A stretch of 25,431 nt of DNA. It comes from JBGCDD01 sp045105075 (GTDB taxonomy: Bacteria; Pseudomonadota; Alphaproteobacteria; Rhodobacterales; Rhodobacteraceae). The notes beneath the pieces were generated by a model. It saw nothing but the letters and a program-made list of their open reading frames with translations, was not told the DNA's origin and made no database searches. Numbering within the stretch: the stretch's first letter is position 1; every line of letters begins with the position of its first letter. The stretch is taken from assembly GCA_045105075.1 (NCBI GenBank), contig JBGCDD010000053.1, positions 1 to 25,431 of the forward strand, written 5' to 3'. Positions 22,373 to 25,431 of this stretch are shown piece after piece. A program made the translations under genes and the position numbers.

Positions 22373-23914
22373 TCAAAGCAAAGACCCTTGCTCGGGCGGG
22401 GGGGCTTTTGGCTTACGCGCCGGCTTGGCACCAACACTCAGCGTGCCGTCGGCAAATTGAATGTCCAGTGCCGGCGCGAGTCCCGCGTCTTTTTTGGTGG
22501 TCAAAACCACGCCATTGGAGCGCACAATCGCGAACCCGCGCGCCAGCGTTTCCTTATATCCCAGACTTTCGCGCAACCGCTCTGTCGCGCTTAGCCGGGC
22601 GCGCAACTGTGTGATCTGGGCCAGCCCCGCACGTTCCAACCGTTGGCTGAGAGCTTTGTATTCGCTTTGATTTTGCACCAGATGCCGCGCCAGTTTTTGC
22701 GGTTTCAACTGTGCAGCGCGCACCTGAAGCCGGTCTTTGCCTAGCACGAGCGCACGCCCGAGCGCCGGTGTCAAACGATTGGCGACACGCGTCAGGCGGG
22801 CGCTTTCCCCAGTGATTTGGCGGTGCAGCACCATCGGGCGCAATCCACCTGCCTTGGCCAGCAATCGCACCCGGCGCGCCTGCACGCCTTTGGTCAAAGC
22901 ATGCCCAAGCGCCACATCGGCGCGGTCCAAACGCTGACGTGCGCTTTCCAGCAACGATTCGGGACGCGGCAAAGCCCGAGCAAGATCGCCCAAGCGCTGT
23001 CGACGCTGGGATACGGCGTTGTGCCCGGCCCGGGTCAGCCGTGCGCCTTGTCCATCGACCCAAGCCATCAAATCCAGCCGCACAGGCACCGCCAGTTCCG
23101 CCGCAGCGGTCGGCGTGGGCGCGCGCTGATCCGAGACAAAGTCGATCAGCGTGGTGTCGGTTTCATGCCCCACAGCCGAAATCAGCGGGATTTCACTGCC
23201 GGCCGCCGCGCGGGCAACCACTTCTTCGTTGAAGCCCCACAGATCCTCGACCGAACCACCGCCACGGGCCACGATCAGCAGATCCGGGCGGGGCATCGCG
23301 CCACCGGGACTGAGCGCATTGAAGCCTTCGATGGCACGCGCCACTTCCGGCGCACAGGCGGCGCCTTGCACGGCAACCGGCCAAATCAGCACTTTGCGCG
23401 GAAATCGTTCGCGCAAGCGATGCAGGATATCACGGATCACCGCCCCCGAGGGCGACGTAATTACGCCAATGATATCGGGTAGATATGGCAAAGGCTGTTT
23501 GCGTTCAGCCTCAAACAGTCCCTCTGCCGCCAGCTGTTTTTTGCGCTTTTCCAACAGCGCCATCAGCGCGCCCTGCCCGGCCACGGCCACATCATCGACG
23601 TTCAGATTGTATTTCGACTGGGCTCCAAACGCGCTGAGCCGACCGGTGACGACAACCTCCAGCCCTTCTTCGGGCACAACGGACAGCCCCGCGACCTGAC
23701 CTTTCCAGGTGGTGCAGGCCAGCACGTTGCGGTCGTCTTTGACGTCGTAATACAAATGCCCCGAGCGCGCTTTGAACACCCGCCCGACTTCTCCCTTCAC
23801 CCGAATGCGGCCAAATTCGCCCTCCAGCGTGCGTTTGACCGCGCCGGACAGGTCAGAAACCGAATATTCCGGCAAATTTTGCCCCGGATGCGGATCGTCG
23901 AGCAGATCGGACAT
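22373..23914 (-). CDS. xseA: Exodeoxyribonuclease VII large subunit
   Basis: 513 residues from ATG 23914 (MSDLLDD), preferred over an in-frame ATG at 23944 because an AAGG lies 8-10 bases upstream and homologues start here. XseA with XseB degrades single-strand DNA. The N-terminal OB-fold (residues 20-120) has the family start YSVSDLSGAVKRTLEGEFGRIRVKGEVG. The catalytic half contains IGVITSPSGAVIRDILHRLRERFP, DLLIVARGGGSVEDLWGFNEE and SAVGHETDTTLIDFVSDQRAPTP. A long basic coiled-coil (about 290-430) precedes the C-terminal ARGFAIVRS segment. xseB is not in this window. It is divergent from purD with 81 bases between. Confidence 0.96.
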   Translation of the reverse strand: MSDLLDDPHPGQNLPEYSVSDLSGAVKRTLEGEFGRIRVKGEVGRVFKARSGHLYYDVKDDRNVLACTTWKGQVAGLSVVPEEGLEVVVTGRLSAFGAQSKYNLNVDDVAVAGQGALMALLEKRKKQLAAEGLFEAERKQPLPYLPDIIGVITSPSGAVIRDILHRLRERFPRKVLIWPVAVQGAACAPEVARAIEGFNALSPGGAMPRPDLLIVARGGGSVEDLWGFNEEVVARAAAGSEIPLISAVGHETDTTLIDFVSDQRAPTPTAAAELAVPVRLDLMAWVDGQGARLTRAGHNAVSQRRQRLGDLARALPRPESLLESARQRLDRADVALGHALTKGVQARRVRLLAKAGGLRPMVLHRQITGESARLTRVANRLTPALGRALVLGKDRLQVRAAQLKPQKLARHLVQNQSEYKALSQRLERAGLAQITQLRARLSATERLRESLGYKETLARGFAIVRSNGVVLTTKKDAGLAPALDIQFADGTLSVGAKPARKPKAPPPEQGSLL

Positions 23915-23995
23915 AAAAGCGCGCCTTGTGATGCTTGTGAGCACAGCTTAGAACGCCAGCCGAGCAAGGCCAAGACTGCGACAGGGGCAATCATC

Positions 23996-25279
23996 ATGAA
24001 CATTCTGATTTTGGGCAGCGGCGGGCGTGAACATGCACTGGCCTGGGCCGTCATGCAGAACCCCAAATGCGACCGTCTGATCGTGGCGCCCGGCAATGCG
24101 GGCATTGCGGCGATCGCCGATTGCGCCGCGCTGGATATTCTGGACGGCGCCGAAGTGGTGCGGTTTGCCACGGACAATGCGATCGATTTTGTGATTATCG
24201 GCCCCGAAGCGCCGCTGGCCGCAGGCGTCGCGGATCGATTGCGCGAAGCCGGACTGCTGGTGTTTGGCCCCTCGGCAGCGGCAGCGCAGCTTGAGGCGTC
24301 AAAGCGGTTCACCAAAGAAATCTGCGACGCGGCCAACGCTCCCACCGCCGATTACGCTGCGTTTGACAACGCCGACGACGCGCGCGCTTATGTGCGCAGC
24401 ACTGGGGCGCCAATCGTGATCAAAGCCGACGGGCTGGCGGCTGGCAAGGGCGTGATCGTGGCGATGGACGAGGCCACAGCGCTGGCGGCCATCGACGACA
24501 TGTTTTCCGGGGCCTTTGGGGCCGCGGGCGCCGAAGTGGTCATCGAGGAATTCATGCAGGGCGAAGAAGCGTCGTTCTTTGTGCTGTGCGATGGCACCAA
24601 CGCTTTGCCGATCGGAACCGCGCAGGACCATAAGGCGGTTGGCGACGGCGACACCGGGCCAAACACCGGCGGCATGGGCGCGTATTCCCCGGCTCCGATC
24701 ATGAACGACGCGATGGTCACAACTACGATGGAGCAGATCGTGCACCCGGTGATGCGCGAAATGGCGCGCCGGGGCACTCCGTTTCAAGGCGTGCTTTTTG
24801 TTGGGTTGATGATCGAAAACAACGCCCCCCGTCTGGTCGAATTCAACGTGCGCTTTGGCGACCCGGAATGTCAGGTGCTGATGATGCGCCTTGGTGCGCA
24901 GGCGATGGATCTGATGCATGCCGCGTCCGAGGAGCGCTTGGACGAAATGCGCGTGAACTGGGCGGATGATCACGCCCTCAGCGTGGTTCTGGCGGCCAAG
25001 GGCTATCCTGGAGATTACAAAAAAGGCAGTGTGATCAAGGGGCTGAAGGACCTTCCTGAAACCAGTTCCGAAATGTGCTTCCACGCTGGCACGCGACGCG
25101 AAGACGGCCAGGTTCTGGCCAATGGCGGGCGGGTTTTGAACATCACCGCACGCGGCAACAGCTTGGCAGAGGCCCATGCGCGCGCCTATGCAATGGTGGC
25201 ACAAGTTGATTGGAACGACGGGTTTTGCAGATCCGATATCGGCTGGCGGGCCTTGGCACGCAGGGCGGCACCGGACTGA
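23996..25279 (+). CDS. purD: Phosphoribosylamine-glycine ligase (GAR synthetase)
   Basis: 427 residues from ATG 23996 (MNILILGSGGREHALAW); AGGGG lies 8 bases upstream. The open frame reaches back to 23756 but that part overlaps xseA. PurD is an ATP-grasp enzyme of the second step of purine synthesis. Visible blocks: KRFTKEI, IKADGLAAGKGVIVA (ATP-binding), EEFMQGEEASFFVL, GDTGPNTGGMGAYSPAP and EFNVRFGDPECQ (metal-binding end). Complete, usual length, no anomaly. The tail is followed at once by a probable IS fragment. Confidence 0.97.
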   Translation: MNILILGSGGREHALAWAVMQNPKCDRLIVAPGNAGIAAIADCAALDILDGAEVVRFATDNAIDFVIIGPEAPLAAGVADRLREAGLLVFGPSAAAAQLEASKRFTKEICDAANAPTADYAAFDNADDARAYVRSTGAPIVIKADGLAAGKGVIVAMDEATALAAIDDMFSGAFGAAGAEVVIEEFMQGEEASFFVLCDGTNALPIGTAQDHKAVGDGDTGPNTGGMGAYSPAPIMNDAMVTTTMEQIVHPVMREMARRGTPFQGVLFVGLMIENNAPRLVEFNVRFGDPECQVLMMRLGAQAMDLMHAASEERLDEMRVNWADDHALSVVLAAKGYPGDYKKGSVIKGLKDLPETSSEMCFHAGTRREDGQVLANGGRVLNITARGNSLAEAHARAYAMVAQVDWNDGFCRSDIGWRALARRAAPD

Positions 25280-25343
25280 GCCTGGGTGCCACTGGTCTTG
25301 TCGCGGATTAGTTCCGGTCTCTTTCGAGCAATGTTTGCTATGA

Positions 25344-25431
25344 AGGAGCGAAAGACTGGCAACGAGGTACACAGACGGGTTTCGGCGTGATGCTGTGCGC
25401 ATCGCACCCACCAGCGGCTTAACGCGGCCAC
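25344..25431 (+). pseudogene. IS3-family transposase OrfA fragment (frameshifted, runs off window)
   Basis: The frame reads RYTDGFRRDAVRIAPTSGLTRP, matching the N-terminus of an IS3-family OrfA that I remember as RYTDEFRRDAVRIA.TSGLTRPQVASDLG. An in-frame TGA lies just upstream (25341), and no start codon is in this frame. Compared with the remembered element (…CAACGAAGGTACACAG…), the window has CAACGAGGTACACAG, one base fewer, which would break the frame. Two ATGs (25331, 25340) are in another frame that stops after 17-20 codons. The insertion's left end would lie between purD and about 25330. Only about 90 bases are visible, so the call is tentative. Confidence 0.55.

Noticed and set aside
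23756..23995. 80-codon N-terminal extension of purD
   Set aside because: Antisense to xseA; PurD homologues start at MNILILGSGGREHA, and AGGGG precedes that ATG.
25186..25431. Minus-strand frame of 81 codons at the right end
   Set aside because: Overlaps the purD C-terminus and the probable IS fragment; no similarity recognised.

Overview
The window looks like chromosomal DNA of an alphaproteobacterium of the Rhodobacteraceae (Roseobacter group). The basis is high GC, tightly packed genes, many ATGA or abutting stop/start junctions, alphaproteobacterial SAM-II regulation of metZ, FolE2, and a GC-rich hairpin plus 'GGGATATTT' spacer of a kind I remember from that family. The lineage call is from memory of gene order and protein sequence, not from a search.

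Layout. (1) Bases 1-5376, minus strand: a compact operon read glyQ > small membrane-anchored protein > FkbM-type methyltransferase > glyS > PPDK-like ATP-grasp protein (cut by the window edge). The two glycyl-tRNA synthetase subunits are separated by two unrelated coupled genes. (2) 5567-7826, plus strand: an exported SPOR-like / peptidoglycan-binding / trypsin-fold protein whose catalytic His and Ser appear replaced, then a small secreted protein. (3) 7829-13560, minus strand: FolE2, a small helical protein, a PhaF/histone-H1-like Ala-Lys-Pro-rich protein, TrkH, and a ThDP-dependent decarboxylase whose start codon abuts the trkH stop. (4) 13734-15181: metZ with a promoter, a convincing SAM-II riboswitch and an intrinsic terminator in its leader. 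(5) 15182-16111, plus strand: an alpha/beta hydrolase, tail-to-tail with the minus-strand set ftsY > EamA transporter > yciB (16108-18934). (6) 19017-20702, minus strand: a NuoE-NuoF fused NADH-oxidising flavoprotein with no catalytic partner beside it. (7) 20898-22350, plus strand: an AlkB-type membrane di-iron hydroxylase overlapping a small secreted protein. (8) xseA (minus) and purD (plus) are divergent. The window ends in what looks like a frameshifted IS3-family orfA fragment.

Most of the window is housekeeping: translation, methionine and folate/queuosine precursors, purines, protein targeting, K+ uptake. I see no prophage, CRISPR, toxin-antitoxin or defence island. The points most worth a second look are the SAM-II leader with a possible anti-terminator pairing, the pseudoprotease, the degenerate PPDK-like ATP-grasp, the orphan NuoEF fusion, and the PhaF-like gene with a TGC-rich inverted repeat upstream of its neighbour.
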